Source of the DNA: Streptomyces finlayi
Lineage (GTDB): Bacteria > Actinomycetota > Actinomycetes > Streptomycetales > Streptomycetaceae
Direction of reading: 5' to 3'
Length of the DNA stretch: 64,000 nt
NCBI RefSeq assembly: GCF_014216315.1
Contig: NZ_CP045702.1
Span: 434,001 to 498,000 of the forward strand
The notes under the pieces are model-generated. The model searched no databases, had not been told where the DNA came from, and was given only the letters and a program-made list of their open reading frames with translations. Position numbers and translations under genes: made by a program. Of the stretch, positions 32,632-41,744 are shown piece after piece. The stretch's first letter is position 1; each line of letters opens with the position of its first letter.

Positions 32632-34326
32632 TCAGGTGCCGGTCTCGGCCGCGTCGACCGCCGCCCGCACGGTGGGATACACGCGCCTCAACTCCGCCCG
32701 TCCTTCGGCCGTGCGCAGCACGTCCCTCACTTGACCCACGTCGCGGGCGAGCAGGAGCCGGACCCCGCGGGCCTCGAGTTCCTCCGCCAGGTCGTCGAGC
32801 ATGCGCACTGCGCTGACGTCGACGAAGGGAACCGTTTCGGCGTCGATCACGACCGCCGTCACCCCTTCCCGGGCGGCGGTCTCTCGTACCTTGGACTCCA
32901 CCCGCTCGGCGTTGGCGAAGTAGATGCCCGCCTCGACACGCAGCACGACCACACCCGGGATTCCGCGGCTCTCGGCGTGTCTGTCGAGCGCGGCGAAGTG
33001 GCCGTTCCCGGGCATCTGGCCCAGTTCGCTGATGTGCGGGCGCGAGGAGCGGTAGAGGAGCAGAAGGAAGGAGACGCCGATGCCGATGAACAGGCCGGGC
33101 AACGTGTCGAAGGCCATCACTCCGAGCATCGCCGCGACCGCGGCGGTGAAATCAGGTCGCGCGGCGACGCCGTAGTCCTGACCGAGCCTGTGGGTGCAGA
33201 CGCGATAGAGAGAGACCAGTGAGCGGAGGTCGACGAGGTCGATCAGCGCAGCGATCACCACGCCCGCGAGCACTGCCTCGGGAAGCTGCTCGAAGAGGCC
33301 GGTGAGGAAGAGGAGCGTGATCACGGTCAGGGCGGCCACGACGATCCCGGACAGCTGGGTGCGTGCGCCGGCCGACCAGTTCACGGCGGTTTTCGAGAGG
33401 CTGCCGTTGACGACCATGCCGCTGGAGAGACCGGCGCCCAGGCCGGCAGCCCCGATCCCGATCAGCTCGCGGTTGGCATCGACCTCGTAGTGGCCGCGGG
33501 CGGCGTAGGTTCTCGCGGCTCCGAGTCCCTCGGCGAAGGCGACGAGCATCACGCCGACGCTGCCGGCGGCGAGGCCGCCGAGGTCGCCGGCCTGAACGTC
33601 GGGAAAGCCGAACGAGGGGAGACCGGTCTCGATGCTGCCGACGACGTCGACACCGTGGTCGTCCAGGTCGAACGCGGCGGCGGCGGCGATTCCCAGCGCC
33701 ACCACGATCAGTGAGCCTGGCACGACCGGGGCGACACGTCTGAGAACGACGATCAGGACGAGGCTTGCGAGGCCGACCAGGACGGTGAGGCCGCTGGTTC
33801 CGCCGAGATCCTCGATCAGGGCCCACACCTTCTCGAAGAAGTTCCCCGAGCCACCCTCCACACCGAACAGCTTCGGCAACTGGCCGGCGATGATCGTCAG
33901 TGCCAGGCCGACGATGAAGCCCTTCAGTACGGGCTCCGAGATGAAACTGGCGACGAAGCCCAGGCGCAGGAGGCCGGCGAGGAGCGCCGCGATGCCCACC
34001 GTGACGGCCAGGGCCGCTGTCATCGCGACGAAGTCCGCGCTTCCGGCGCCGGCGAACTCGCCGACGACCGCCGCCGAGAGCGCCGCCGTCGCCGCCATCG
34101 GCCCGGTGACCATGTGCCTGGAACTGCCGAGGGCCGCGTAGAGGACCAACGCGGCCGGCGCGGCGTAGAGGCCGACCACCGGCGAGACACCCGCGATCGT
34201 CGCGTAGGCGAGCGCCTCGGGCACGAGAACCGCCCACACGGTCATCCCGGCCAGCGCGTCCCGCCCCAGCCACTCCCTCCGGTAGCCCCGCAGTGAAGGG
34301 AACAGCCAGTGCATGTCCGCCCTCAT
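32632..34326 (-). CDS. SulP-family anion transporter with STAS domain
   Basis: A 564-aa membrane transporter for sulfate, bicarbonate or related anions. The SulP motif begins AGMTVWAVLVPEALAYATIAGV near residue 27, ten to twelve membrane segments reach about residue 420, and a cytoplasmic STAS domain covers about 440-555 (GVVVLRVEAGIYFANAERV, VDVSAVRMLDDL). It starts at ATG 34326, overlapping the GAP gene stop by 4 bp. Its stop abuts the broken end of pglZ, so an insertion or deletion joined these segments. Confidence 0.93.
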   Translation of the reverse strand: MRADMHWLFPSLRGYRREWLGRDALAGMTVWAVLVPEALAYATIAGVSPVVGLYAAPAALVLYAALGSSRHMVTGPMAATAALSAAVVGEFAGAGSADFVAMTAALAVTVGIAALLAGLLRLGFVASFISEPVLKGFIVGLALTIIAGQLPKLFGVEGGSGNFFEKVWALIEDLGGTSGLTVLVGLASLVLIVVLRRVAPVVPGSLIVVALGIAAAAAFDLDDHGVDVVGSIETGLPSFGFPDVQAGDLGGLAAGSVGVMLVAFAEGLGAARTYAARGHYEVDANRELIGIGAAGLGAGLSSGMVVNGSLSKTAVNWSAGARTQLSGIVVAALTVITLLFLTGLFEQLPEAVLAGVVIAALIDLVDLRSLVSLYRVCTHRLGQDYGVAARPDFTAAVAAMLGVMAFDTLPGLFIGIGVSFLLLLYRSSRPHISELGQMPGNGHFAALDRHAESRGIPGVVVLRVEAGIYFANAERVESKVRETAAREGVTAVVIDAETVPFVDVSAVRMLDDLAEELEARGVRLLLARDVGQVRDVLRTAEGRAELRRVYPTVRAAVDAAETGT

Positions 34327-35000
34327 GAGGAAAGATCACTTATTGCGTCGCCTACCAGCTTCGCGGCGAAGAGCAGGCAGATCACGGCCATGATCGCCAT
34401 GTTGTTCCGCTCCATCCAGAGCTTGAGACCGTCGAGGATGTGCTTCGAACGCTCCTTGAGGGCGAAGTAGAGCACGACCGGTGTTCCGGGCCCGAGCGCC
34501 CCGAGCACCACGTAGACCGCCAGTGCCACGGCCTGTGCGCCGGCGGAAGTGTCCGTGCGCGCGATCGTCGACGCCGCGGCGATCGAGAGCAACAGGTTCT
34601 TCGGGTTGAGGGCGGACAGTGCCATCCCCAGTGCCAGCGCCTTGACAGGAGTGAACGAGTCGACCGTCTTCATCCACTTCGGCAACGTCACCTCCTCTTC
34701 GCCGCGAGGTCGGCCGCGCCACTCCTTTACCGCCACCCACAGCAGCAGCACGCCGAGCGCCAGGTCGAGCGCGCTGACCCAGTCAGCCGGCTGCCCCTGG
34801 TCGCTCGGGCCCGCGCCGCCGGAGACCAGCAGCACGATCGTGCCGACCACGGCCAGGCCCAGTGCCCAGCCCAGAACAAGCGCCGGTCCGTTGGAGCGCG
34901 CCTTGGGGGTGGCGAGCATCAGCACCACACCGATGATCGGGAACGCGCTCAGCGCCACGGCGACGCCGTAGGACAGAATCTGACCGATAGCCTCACCCAC
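34323..35000 (-). CDS. GAP/Sap-type membrane protein (LysE superfamily)
   Basis: A 225-aa protein with six membrane segments. FPIIGVVLMLATPKARSNGP and ALGMALSALNPKNLLLSIAA are the hallmarks of the GAP (Sap) family, some of whose mycobacterial members move glycolipids to the surface. Substrate unknown here. It lies 11 bp after DUF1254 gene A and overlaps the SulP start, so DUF1254-GAP-SulP form an operon. Confidence 0.88.
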   Translation of the reverse strand: MGEAIGQILSYGVAVALSAFPIIGVVLMLATPKARSNGPALVLGWALGLAVVGTIVLLVSGGAGPSDQGQPADWVSALDLALGVLLLWVAVKEWRGRPRGEEEVTLPKWMKTVDSFTPVKALALGMALSALNPKNLLLSIAAASTIARTDTSAGAQAVALAVYVVLGALGPGTPVVLYFALKERSKHILDGLKLWMERNNMAIMAVICLLFAAKLVGDAISDLSS

Positions 35001-35011
35001 GGCCGCCTACC

Positions 35012-36448
35012 TCACGCCGGTTCGATCTCGCCCGGCCGCCAGCTCTTGTCGAACCAGCTTTCGAGTGGGCCGTAGAGGCGGAGGATCATGAACCAGCCCT
35101 TGCCGGGTACGGTCTGGACCCAGTTGCCCTCCCGGCCCTGCGGCGCCGTCGGGCCGAAGTGGATGACCGTGTCGCCGTTGTCCTCGGGCCGGACGGCGTC
35201 CGAGAGGCTGTTCACGCTCGGGTACGGGCGGTCGGTGCGCAGCATGGAACGGGTCTGTGGGTCGTAGACGTTGACGGCCCAGAAGTTCTTCACCGGGATG
35301 CCGCTCGGCAGTCTGAGCGTGTAGGCGTGCCCGCCGTCGAGCCAGGCGCCGGTGGAGTCCTCCGCCGTGTAGGCGTACTGCGATCCGGCCCCGACGGCCG
35401 CCGCCGCCATCGCCGGCGAGGTGCCCGCCCCGACGTAGTGGAACACCGCCCGGGCGTCCAGCAACCGGGCACCCTCCGCCGACAGGAACTCGTAGCTGCG
35501 CGACGGCCACGGGTTCTTCCACGACGAGCTGCCAGGGTAGTGGTAGAAGCTCGGGTCACGCGGCTTGAAGGCCAGCGTCCTTACCATGCCCGAGGCGATC
35601 CGCGCGGCGGTGTCGAGGATCGAGCGCATCCGGTCGTCCGGCTGGAACGGCTTGCCGGGCACGATACCGATCGCGGCGAGCTGACCGGCCCGTTCGGGAT
35701 CGAGTGCCTCGGGCGGCTCCGACTGAACGAGGGTGTCGATCTCCTCGAAGAACGAGAAGTCGTTCGCGTGGACGGTGTTGAAGTCCGAGTCCGCGAAGTT
35801 GACGAAACGCTGCTCGGGCGGGTCCGCCGCGGCGGAGAGCGGGTAGATCCGCGTCCGGAGCAGGCTCTCCTCACCGCCCAGCGCACGCATCAGCACCCAG
35901 GAGGAGAAGGTTGCCGGCCGGGTGACGAGGTATCCGTCGGGGACGTCACCATCGTAACCCGGCGGCAGGAAGAGGTACTTGCCTCCCTCTCCCTTGTCGC
36001 GTCCGGCGATGCCCATGTCGGTGACGTAGCGCTGCCACAGGTCGTTGACGAAGCACAGCGAGTTCGGCGGCGCCTCGATCACGGTGGGTCCGTCCTGGTC
36101 GAGCGCCAGGCAGGTCATCCCGTACGTCGTCTCCGTGTTCGCCGTGAGCACCAACGGTGCCGAACTGCAGCGCGGGGAGGTGAAGCCGATGGTGCGGGAG
36201 TCGATGCCGAGGCCGGCGAGGCCGCGCCGCATGGCCACCATGGAGGCGCCGGGTACGCAGTTGAGGAACGCCTCGATCCCGCGCAGCAGATCCAGCGTGT
36301 CATAGCTACGGGTGACCGTATCGGGCAACGGCATGCCGTCGAAGAACTGCAGCGCGCCGAAGACCGTCTCCACCTGATCCGGAGTGCTGATCGACGCAAG
36401 GGTCTGGGCCGACGTGCCCGGGCTGGGGGCGTCGCTGACTTGGGGCAT
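35012..36448 (-). CDS. DUF1254/DUF1214 protein A
   Basis: A 478-aa protein of the two-domain DUF1254-DUF1214 family (annotated by some as VPA0450 or cell-envelope proteins). Early motifs: TTYGMTCLALDQDGPTVIEAP and FVNDLWQRYVTDMG; late motifs: VGAGSQYAYTAEDSTGAWLDGG, NFWAVNVYDPQTRSML, GNWVQTVPGKGWFMILRLYGP. No signal peptide is evident, unusual for a family often exported. Function unknown. It is first in the operon with the GAP and SulP genes and is a close relative of the IS-split gene B upstream. Confidence 0.88.
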   Translation of the reverse strand: MPQVSDAPSPGTSAQTLASISTPDQVETVFGALQFFDGMPLPDTVTRSYDTLDLLRGIEAFLNCVPGASMVAMRRGLAGLGIDSRTIGFTSPRCSSAPLVLTANTETTYGMTCLALDQDGPTVIEAPPNSLCFVNDLWQRYVTDMGIAGRDKGEGGKYLFLPPGYDGDVPDGYLVTRPATFSSWVLMRALGGEESLLRTRIYPLSAAADPPEQRFVNFADSDFNTVHANDFSFFEEIDTLVQSEPPEALDPERAGQLAAIGIVPGKPFQPDDRMRSILDTAARIASGMVRTLAFKPRDPSFYHYPGSSSWKNPWPSRSYEFLSAEGARLLDARAVFHYVGAGTSPAMAAAAVGAGSQYAYTAEDSTGAWLDGGHAYTLRLPSGIPVKNFWAVNVYDPQTRSMLRTDRPYPSVNSLSDAVRPEDNGDTVIHFGPTAPQGREGNWVQTVPGKGWFMILRLYGPLESWFDKSWRPGEIEPA

Positions 36449-37850
36449 GGGGTTCCTCCTGTACAGGTCGTTCCTTGAGAACTGCGCACCAGTGGTTCTT
36501 CACGCTGTCCCGGTAGGCGAACTCCGGGGCCGGCCGATCACGTTCTCCCGGGCAGGCCGCGGGTCTCCTCGCAGATCACCCCCGCATGAAGTCGCGCGCT
36601 CCACCTCGGCCGACGAACAGCCGCCGGCCGCAGGACCGGAGGTGGTCGAACAGCTCCGGCATCGGCCGCAGCCGCACGCCGCGGTCAGTCCACCGCCTCG
36701 ATCTCGCCCGGCCGCCAGGTCTTGTCGAAGAACGGCTGCAGGGGGCTGTAGAGCCGCAGGACCGTGAACCATCCCTTGCCCGGCGTGGTCTGGATCCAGT
36801 TGCCCTCCGGCACGCCGTGGGGCCGGTCGGGCCCGAAGTGCACCGTCGTCGTGCCGTCGGCATCGGCGCTCGCTGCCGGGCTCGGGTAGTCCTGGCTGCC
36901 GGCCCGGGGGAACCGTTGCGGCGTGTCGAGCATCGAGCGTGTCTGGTTGTCGTACACGGTGCACGACCAGAATCTGGCGGCGGGGATGTCCGACGGCAGC
37001 ACCAGACGGTAGTTCCTGCCTCCGTCCAGGGACCGGCCCTCCCGGTCCGCGAAAGCGAACACATACTGTGAGCCGACGCCGGTCAGCGGCGTCGAGAACG
37101 CCGGACTGACGCCCACGGCCAAGTACCACCACCAGGAGCGCCGGTTGAGCATCCGGGCACCGTCGCCCTGACGAGGCTGGACACCCTTGTCGGTGACCAC
37201 GGCGGGCGGGGTCAGGAAGTCATGGCCGGACTCGAGCAGGACGTTGAGCCACTGGGAGGACGCACCGTAGTAGTGCGCCCCCTCGGCCGGGCGCGGGAGG
37301 AAGGCGAGCGTGCGGGCCGTGGCGTTACCCACCGCGGCCGCTTCGCTGAGAATCCCCCGCATACGGGTGTCCGGCTGGAAGTCTTTGCCCTTGACGATCC
37401 CGATCGCGGCGAGAGCACCGGCGATCTCGGGATCGAGAGCCTCGGCCGGCTGATCATGGACAAGTTCACTCGCGAGGTCGAAGTACGTCGCGTCCGAGGG
37501 CGGGATCGTGTTCATGGAGAGCCCGGTGCCTTCGACGAAGCGGGGCGGAGCGGGCTTCTGGAGCGCAGCGGTCCAGGTCTGCGCGGTCCACGGGAGCGGC
37601 GGGGCCGTGCCCCCGGTGACGATCTCCGCGAGACTCGTTCCGTACAGTCCCGGGACGTAGCGGTAGAGGCGCAGCCCCTCCTTGACGCGCTCCGCTACCG
37701 GCTTCGGGTCGTCGCCCTCCAGGAACGCCCGCCCGCCCAGGAGCAGCCGCGTGGTGCGGGTCCGGCATGTGAAGAAGCCGCTCTCGGGCAACGGGCCTTC
37801 ATAGCCGGGCGGCACGAAGAGATATCTGCCACCCACCCCGCGATCGGGTC

Positions 37851-37860
37851 CGGGCAGGCC
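37851..37860. repeat. Left target-site duplication of the IS element
   Basis: CGGGCAGGCC, identical to 39273-39282 on the other side of the element. Ten bases is in the range of IS4-family duplications. Confidence 0.93.
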
Positions 37861-39272
37861 CAATGGTCCTGAGTTAGCTGCCCGGGGTGCGATGATCTTG
37901 GGGTGGAGCGGATTGAGGGTGTGGCCGCGGGGCGGCTGACGGATGACGTGTCGATCGGGTTGCTGGCGGCGGTGTTCCCGGAGGAGGCCGTGCGGGCGGC
38001 GATCGATGAGGCGGGGGCGCGTGAGGAGCGAACGCGGTCGTTGCCGGCGAAGTTGATGATGTATTTGTCGCTGGCGTTGTGGTTGGAGCCGGGCAAGGGG
38101 TACGTGCGCACCCTGCGGGGCCTGCTGGAGGGGCTGCGGTGGTCGCGGGGCGGCTGGGGCGAATACCGGGTGCCCAGTGACGGGGCGATCTCGCTGGCCC
38201 GTTACCGGTTGGGTGAGGCGCCGTTGCGGAACCTGTTCGACGAGGTCGCAGCCCCGGTGGCCGATGAGCGCACCCCGGAGGCGTTCTGGCGGGGGCTGCG
38301 GTTGATGGCGGTGGACGGCACGGTCTTCGATGTGCCCTCGGGGAAGCGGAACGAGGCGGCGTTCGCGGTTCCGGCCGGTGGAAGCCGGCCGCAGGTCCGC
38401 CTGGTGGCGCTGGCCGAGTGCGGCACGCTGGCCCTGACCGGGGCGGCCTTCGACTCCATCGCGGTCGGTGAACGCACCCTGTTCACCCGCCTGTTGGACC
38501 GGTTGGCGCCCGGCATGCTGCTGCTGGCCGACCGCGGCTTCCCCTCGTTCGGCCTGTACCGGGCTGCCGCCGCGACGGGCGCACAACTGCTGTGGCGCGT
38601 CTCGGCTTCCTTCACCCTGCCCGTCAAGAAACGGCTGGCCGACGGCACGTACCTGTCCGAACTGCGCGGCGAGCGGAAGTCGCAGCGGGTCACGGTACGA
38701 GTCATCGAGTACTCCGTCGCCGACGACGGCGGAATCAGCGAGGTCTTCTGCCTCATCACCACCCTGCTGGACCCTGAGCACGCGCCCGCTTTGGAGCTGG
38801 CCCGCAACTACGCCGAACGCTGGTCGGTGGAAGTGCTCTTCAAACTGCTCAAGGTCGACCTGCGGCAAAGTGGCGGCATCCTGCGCTCGGGCAAACCCGA
38901 GGGAGTACGACAAGAACTGTGGGCGCTACTCTGCGTCTACCAGGCCCTGCGCACCCTGATCGCCAGGGCCGCCGTGATCGCGGGCATCGACCCCGCCCGC
39001 ATCAGCTTCCCGCCCGTCCTGGACGCCGTCAAAAGCTCCCTCAGGACGGCTTTTTCCCCCTGACCAGCTCGCGAAGGCCCTGCACTTCCTCATAGCCGAC
39101 CTCCCCGGCATGCACATCCGAGACCGCCCCACCCGCACCACGCCCCGCACCACGAAACGCCCCCATCTCAGCTACCAAACCCGCAGCTCAACCGACCCCG
39201 GAACCCGGCGCGTCACCCGCACCATCGTGCTCCACACACTGACACCCGACCCGATCTAACTCATGGCCATTG
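37861..39272 (+). mobile_element. Complete IS4-family insertion sequence, 1412 bp
   Basis: Ends are the 17-bp inverted repeats CAATGGTCCTGAGTTAG (37861-37877) and, read inward from the right, CAATGGCCATGAGTTAG (39256-39272), matching at 15 positions. It is flanked by the 10-bp duplication CGGGCAGGCC. It carries a single transposase gene on the plus strand, opposite to the DUF1254 gene it interrupts. Size, duplication length and the Y-x2-R-x3-E-x6-K motif of the transposase place it in IS4. Confidence 0.95.
37903..39063 (+). CDS. IS4-family transposase (upstream frame; tail in +1 frame)
   Basis: A 386-aa DDE transposase. The N-terminal IS4 domain spans about 5-100. First catalytic Asp is in LMAVDGTVFDVP, second in LLLADRGFPSFG, and the Glu in YAERWSVEVLFKLLK with the YREK signature. 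It starts GTG at 37903. The frame ends ...RTAFSP at CCC TGA (39058-39063). In the +1 frame coding continues without stop for 65 residues (DQLAKALHFLIADLPG...) to a TAA at 39257-39259 inside the right inverted repeat, giving the usual family length of about 450. So the gene is either mutated or read by +1 frameshifting. Confidence 0.92.
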   Translation: MERIEGVAAGRLTDDVSIGLLAAVFPEEAVRAAIDEAGAREERTRSLPAKLMMYLSLALWLEPGKGYVRTLRGLLEGLRWSRGGWGEYRVPSDGAISLARYRLGEAPLRNLFDEVAAPVADERTPEAFWRGLRLMAVDGTVFDVPSGKRNEAAFAVPAGGSRPQVRLVALAECGTLALTGAAFDSIAVGERTLFTRLLDRLAPGMLLLADRGFPSFGLYRAAAATGAQLLWRVSASFTLPVKKRLADGTYLSELRGERKSQRVTVRVIEYSVADDGGISEVFCLITTLLDPEHAPALELARNYAERWSVEVLFKLLKVDLRQSGGILRSGKPEGVRQELWALLCVYQALRTLIARAAVIAGIDPARISFPPVLDAVKSSLRTAFSP

Positions 39273-39282
39273 CGGGCAGGCC
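39273..39282. repeat. Right target-site duplication of the IS element
   Basis: CGGGCAGGCC, second copy of the 10-bp duplication. It belongs to the original DUF1254 reading frame (GLPG). Confidence 0.93.
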
Positions 39283-39699
39283 CGCGTCCGTGACCCAGCG
39301 GAACCACATGTCGTTGACGAAATTGAGGGTGCCTGGCGGCATTTCGACGACCATGGGTCCCTCGGTCAGGTCGAGGAACGTCACGAAGTAGACGGTGTCC
39401 GCGTTTCCGGTCAGCACCAGGCTCTTCGCATCCATGAACTCCGAGCAGATCATGACGTCGTGGTCTCGGATACCCGCATCGAGAAAGCCCTTGCGGAACG
39501 CCCACATGTCGACACCGGAATACGCGTTGAGGAATGCGCTGACCGCGTACACATGGTCCAGATGGTCGTAGACGCGATTCGCGGTCTCTTCGGTCGGCAT
39601 ACCGAGTGGGAACTCCAGAGAGCCCAGGTGTGTCTCGACCTGCTCGGGAGTCGAAATCGATTCCATGAACTGTGGTGAGATCCGTGTGGCTTGCTGCAA

Positions 39700-40157
39700 G
39701 GACTCGCTCCTGTCTCGGTTCCCGTGGAAAGGGCGTCTCACCGACCATGATTCCTGCCTGTCGGCGGGACAGCACTTCGCCTGGGCCATTCGAGGGCCTT
39801 CGACATCGAGCGGTGTGCCGGTCGGCCTGCGGCGGGGTTCACGGCGAACAGACTGCGGGTGAAACGCCCCCTTCAGACCGACTCGCACTGTTCTCCGCCA
39901 GCACGCGACGGGAGGAAGTCGAGGGCGCGACCGGACCGGCCCCGTGAACCACGGCCGACGACCGTCCGTGCCGACCCACCCGGCCGCGTCGCGTGCGGAG
40001 TTCCACGTGGGAAGACGCCGGACTCGGACCGGCCGCTCCGTGGCGACACAGAGGGCCGCCGGTCGCACCGGCGAACGCGCCGGAGCAACCGGCCTGCGTC
40101 CGGTTTTTGGTATGGACCTGACACCGCATCGCCGCTAGCGTCACCTGCGGCGCTTGG
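39700..40157. other. Gap upstream of DUF1254 gene B and the protease gene
   Basis: This is the divergent promoter region of DUF1254 gene B and the serine protease. Open readings exist on both strands but have Arg/Pro/Ala-rich products with no ribosome site. The one ordered element is the palindrome at 40158. Confidence 0.4.
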
Positions 40158-40171
40158 TGAGAGCGCTCTCA
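40158..40171. promoter_or_regulatory. CebR-like 14-bp palindrome before the protease gene
   Basis: TGAGAGCGCTCTCA is a perfect palindrome that matches the published Streptomyces CebR box TGGGAGCGCTCCCA at 12 of 14 positions. It stands 30 bp before the GTG of the serine protease, where a bound LacI-family repressor would block transcription. CebR normally controls cello-oligosaccharide genes, so a protease target would be unusual; another LacI-type protein is equally likely. Confidence 0.6.
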
Positions 40172-40201
40172 GCACGTTCCATCCCCACCTCTGGAGGCCT
40201 C

Positions 40202-41344
40202 GTGAAACGCACGACCCCCCTACGCGCCGCCGCAGCGGCCCTGTTACTGGCCGTCGGACTCGGCGGTGCCCACGCCGGAGCCGCCCACGCCACCCCCGCC
40301 GCCGCCCCGCCCCCGGCCTCGGCCGGACTACTGGAAGCCATGAACCAGGACCTCGGACTGACCGCACCGCAGGCACAGGAGCGGCTCCGCGCCGAGAAGG
40401 CGGCCGCTGCCGTCGAACAGGCGGCACGGCAGACCGCGGGCGGCGCGTACGGCGGATCGTGGTTCGAACCGGCCACGGGGCGGCTCGTCGTCGCCCTCAC
40501 CGACCGCGCCGAGGCTGTCGACGTACGCGCGCTGGGCGCCGATACCCGGATCGTCCGCCACAGCGCCGTCGCACTGGACCGTGCCAAGTCCCGGCTGGAC
40601 GCGCTCCACGCACCCGCGGGCGTGGCCGGCTGGCATGTCGACCCCGAGGCCAACAGCGTTGTCGTCACGGTCGTGCGTGCCGAGCGGAACGCGCCCGCTG
40701 TTCGCGCCTTCGTCGAGCAGGCCCGCGTGAAGGGGCCCGTCACCGTGGCCGAAACGGCCGCGGCGCCCCGTACGTACGCGGCGGGCACTGTCGGCGGTGA
40801 CCCGTACTACACGGGCAACGTCCGCTGCTCGATCGGCTTCTCCGTGCACGGCGGGTTCGTGACGGCCGGTCACTGCGGAGGGGCCGGGGCCGCGGTGCGT
40901 GGCTGGGACGGGTCCGCCATGGGTACGTTCCAGGGCTCTTCGTTCCCCGGCAACGACTACGCGTACGTGAGCATCCACAGCGGCTGGTGGACCGTACCGG
41001 TCGTCCTCGGCTGGGGCACGGTCCCGGACCGTCTCGTACGCGGCTCCGCCGAGGCCCCGGTCGGCGCCTCGATCTGCCGCTCGGGCTCCACGACGCGCTG
41101 GCACTGCGGCACCGTCCTGGCCAAGAACGAGACCGTCAACTACAGCCAGGGCGCCGTCCACCAGATGACGAAGACCAGCGTCTGCGCGGAGGGCGGGGAC
41201 TCCGGCGGCGCCTTCATCAGCGGTGACCAGGCCCAGGGCGTCACCTCCGGCGGCTGGGGCAACTGCTCCTCCGGCGGCGAGACGTGGTTCCAGCCCGTCA
41301 ACGAGATCCTCGGCAGGTACGGACTGACCCTCCACACGGCCTGA
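40202..41344 (+). CDS. Secreted streptogrisin-type S1 serine protease
   Basis: A 380-aa pre-pro-protease. Signal peptide about 1-31 (LLLAVGLGGAHAGAAHA). Pro-region about 40-190 of the alpha-lytic-protease type (AGLLEAMNQDLGLTAPQAQERL). The mature enzyme probably begins at TVGGDPYYTGN (about residue 197). The triad is His in FVTAGHCGG, Asp in NDYAYVSI and Ser in GGDSGGAF. Six Cys are placed for the three disulphides of streptogrisins. GTG at 40202 with GGAGG four bases upstream. Likely repressed through the palindrome at 40158. Confidence 0.94.
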   Translation: MKRTTPLRAAAAALLLAVGLGGAHAGAAHATPAAAPPPASAGLLEAMNQDLGLTAPQAQERLRAEKAAAAVEQAARQTAGGAYGGSWFEPATGRLVVALTDRAEAVDVRALGADTRIVRHSAVALDRAKSRLDALHAPAGVAGWHVDPEANSVVVTVVRAERNAPAVRAFVEQARVKGPVTVAETAAAPRTYAAGTVGGDPYYTGNVRCSIGFSVHGGFVTAGHCGGAGAAVRGWDGSAMGTFQGSSFPGNDYAYVSIHSGWWTVPVVLGWGTVPDRLVRGSAEAPVGASICRSGSTTRWHCGTVLAKNETVNYSQGAVHQMTKTSVCAEGGDSGGAFISGDQAQGVTSGGWGNCSSGGETWFQPVNEILGRYGLTLHTA

Positions 41345-41377
41345 CCGGTCGCCGGTGCACGGCCACGTGTCACGGCC

Positions 41378-41677
41378 GTGCACCGGGACCCGAGCCGTAC
41401 CGCCAATCTCATCCATCTCCTCTTCGGTGTGGCGGGCATCGCCATGGCGCGAGCCGCATCCACCGCCCGCACGTTCCTGATCGGCGGCGGTGTGATCTAC
41501 CTGGCCCTGTGGGTGTACGGCCTCGTCATCGACCAGGACAGCGGCGCCAACTTCGTCCCGTTGAACAACGCGGACAACTGGCTGCACCTGGTACTGGGCC
41601 TCGCCATGACCGCCCTGGGCATCAATGCTGACCCGCCGCGTCCGGCCGACCACCGACCGGTGACCGAGGAGACCTAG
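41378..41677 (+). pseudogene. 5'-truncated DUF4383 membrane protein
   Basis: Residues NLIHLLFGVAGIAMARA, RTFLIGGGVIYLALWVYGLV and NFVPLNNADNWLHLVLGLAM match the last three membrane segments of DUF4383 proteins. The first segment and the following loop are absent; the reading begins 33 bp after the protease stop. A GTG exists at 41378 without a ribosome site, so a short product is possible but unlikely to be the native protein. Confidence 0.7.
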
Positions 41678-41744
41678 GAGACCGAAAGCCGATGTCCGCG
41701 TCTCCCACGGAGAGCGTGGCACCTGTGCCGGGTATCCGTGCCGG

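Larger units (their letters stand above)
36685..39699 (-). pseudogene. DUF1254/DUF1214 protein B, split by an IS4-family element
   Basis: The 5' part (39273-39699) starts at TTG 39699 with AGGAG seven bases upstream and reads to FRWVTDAGLP. The 3' part (36685-37860) continues GPDRGVGGRYLFVPPGYEG to the end, GKGWFTVLRLYSPLQPFFDKTW. Removing 37861-39272 and one copy of the 10-bp duplication rejoins RWVTDAGLPGPDRG in one frame with no other defect, so the interruption is the only damage and is recent. The intact protein would be about 530 residues. It lies 236 bp upstream of gene A. Confidence 0.93.

Noticed and set aside
39944..40138. 64-aa gene upstream of the protease
   Set aside because: No ribosome site, Arg-rich low-complexity product, and it occupies the divergent promoter region.
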